A stretch of 6,728 nucleotides of DNA, from contig JAUHYJ010000202.1 in the NCBI GenBank assembly GCA_030425785.1, positions 1 through 6,728 on the forward strand, in the 5' to 3' direction. Shown here piece after piece: positions 6,219-6,728 of this stretch. The notes under the pieces were generated by a model. The model saw only the letters and a list, made by a program, of their open reading frames with translations. It made no database searches and was not told the origin of the DNA. Position 1 is the stretch's first letter, and the number at the start of each line of letters is the position of its first letter. The stretch comes from Acidimicrobiia bacterium. GTDB lineage: Bacteria; Actinomycetota; Acidimicrobiia; Acidimicrobiales; Ilumatobacteraceae. The translations under genes and the position numbers were made by a program.

Positions 6219-6401
6219 TCAGTCGCGGCCCGTCGGCCCCCGAGGTGTGAGTGACGTGGTGCAGTCGGGGCAGAGCCACCAGTCGCGGAGCTCCCAGGGG
6301 TGGGTGCCCGCCTCGGCGTCGACGTGGCGTCGGCACCGACCGCACTGCCGGGTCGCGGCGGGCTCGTCGTCGGCGGCCGCGTCGGCGTCGAGATCCTTCA
6401 T
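6219..6401 (-). CDS. Small four-cysteine zinc-ribbon-like protein
   Basis: This 60-residue protein has an acidic N-terminus (MKDLDADAAADDEP). A C-X2-C pair (Cys20, Cys23 in QCGRCRRHV) and a second C-X2-C pair (Cys44, Cys47 in WLCPDCTTSL) are separated by 20 residues that include HPWELRDWW. The spacing fits a single structural zinc ribbon. It has no enzymatic motif, so an adaptor or nucleic-acid/protein-binding role is likely but unproven. ATG 6401 overlaps the stop of the preceding gene as ATGA and has no ribosome site of its own, so translation is probably coupled to that gene. Confidence 0.8.
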   Translation of the reverse strand: MKDLDADAAADDEPAATRQCGRCRRHVDAEAGTHPWELRDWWLCPDCTTSLTPRGPTGRD

Positions 6402-6728
6402 CGGTCGTCACGACGGCGGTGGTCGGACATCGCTGTGACCGTGGCCAGCGGCTGGGGAGCGCTCGAGTCGTTGCCCTGGTAGCTCGGATGTCGCGGTGCC
6501 GACCGGTCGTGCGCGACGAACCGGTTCGGTGTCGCCGACTCGGTGATCCGCGCGTGGACGAAGGCGAGCTTCTCGACGACCAGGCCGGCAGGCTCGAACG
6601 GGTAGGTCGCCGGTGCGCCGAGCGCCTCGGCGATCGCGTCGAGGGCCCGGTTGATCGGACGCCAGGCATCGAGCACGACCTCGAACTCGAGCGTGTCGAG
6701 GGCGTCGGAGATCAGGACCGCCGTGCTC
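6398..6728 (-). CDS. Protein of unknown function, 5' end missing
   Basis: The frame is open from the right edge to TGA at 6400-6398, giving the last 109 residues. An in-frame GTG at 6676 exists, but the codons above it (AVLISDALDTLEFEVV) look like genuine protein, so the true start should lie beyond the window. The visible part has an amphipathic segment (LDAWRPINRALDAIAEALG), then VVEKLAFVHARITESATPN, and a polar, probably disordered end (APRHPSYQG, SDHRRRDDR). I do not recognise the family. It overlaps the zinc-ribbon gene by four bases, which implies co-expression. Confidence 0.72.
   Translation of the reverse strand, partial: STAVLISDALDTLEFEVVLDAWRPINRALDAIAEALGAPATYPFEPAGLVVEKLAFVHARITESATPNRFVAHDRSAPRHPSYQGNDSSAPQPLATVTAMSDHRRRDDR

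Noticed and set aside
6112..6669. 185-residue minus-strand frame covering the small genes
   Set aside because: Low-complexity Arg/Ser/Pro composition. Three other frames in this stretch encode better-supported proteins.

Overview
This is a GC-rich window, densely packed with genes. It looks like chromosomal DNA from an actinobacterium, most likely of the Acidimicrobiia / Ilumatobacter type. That placement is inferred from the codon bias, the apparent leaderless promoters, the fatty-acid-type acyl-CoA dehydrogenase, and the style of C-terminal repeat in the secreted CotH protein. I see no mobile element, RNA gene or CRISPR array.

Layout, left to right. Positions 1-575 (minus strand) hold the 5' part of a membrane protein gene that runs off the left edge; its reading frame breaks near position 335. 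Positions 651-3929 (minus) hold one large secreted protein: signal peptide, lamin-tail domain, CotH-like atypical kinase domain, a second degenerate lamin-tail domain and three cysteine-paired C-terminal repeats. Positions 3930-4052 are a 123-bp divergent promoter region with two tandem TTAC/GTA-type operator-like sites. Positions 4053-5267 (plus) encode an acyl-CoA dehydrogenase. One base after its stop comes the stop of a convergent minus-strand gene (5269-6015) for a pentapeptide-repeat/DinB-type protein. To its right, also on the minus strand, are a 36-residue lysine/arginine-rich protein (6056-6166), a 60-residue four-cysteine zinc-ribbon-like protein (6219-6401) and the 3' part of an unrecognised gene (6398 to the right edge). 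The last two overlap by four bases (ATGA).

How the genes relate. The four minus-strand genes at the right run in one direction with small gaps and may form an operon (unknown gene, mini zinc ribbon, basic microprotein, DinB protein). DinB may also have its own promoter. The acyl-CoA dehydrogenase is probably a separately regulated single gene, because its promoter is covered by the paired operator-like palindromes. The CotH protein and the membrane protein downstream of it are co-directional and 75 bases apart. Nothing in the sequence ties them to one function.

There is no obvious new multi-gene system here. The points most worth a second look are the operator-covered, apparently leaderless promoter of the dehydrogenase, the unmodelled 36-residue gene and its small-protein neighbours, the frame break in the left-hand membrane protein, and the architecture of the CotH protein.
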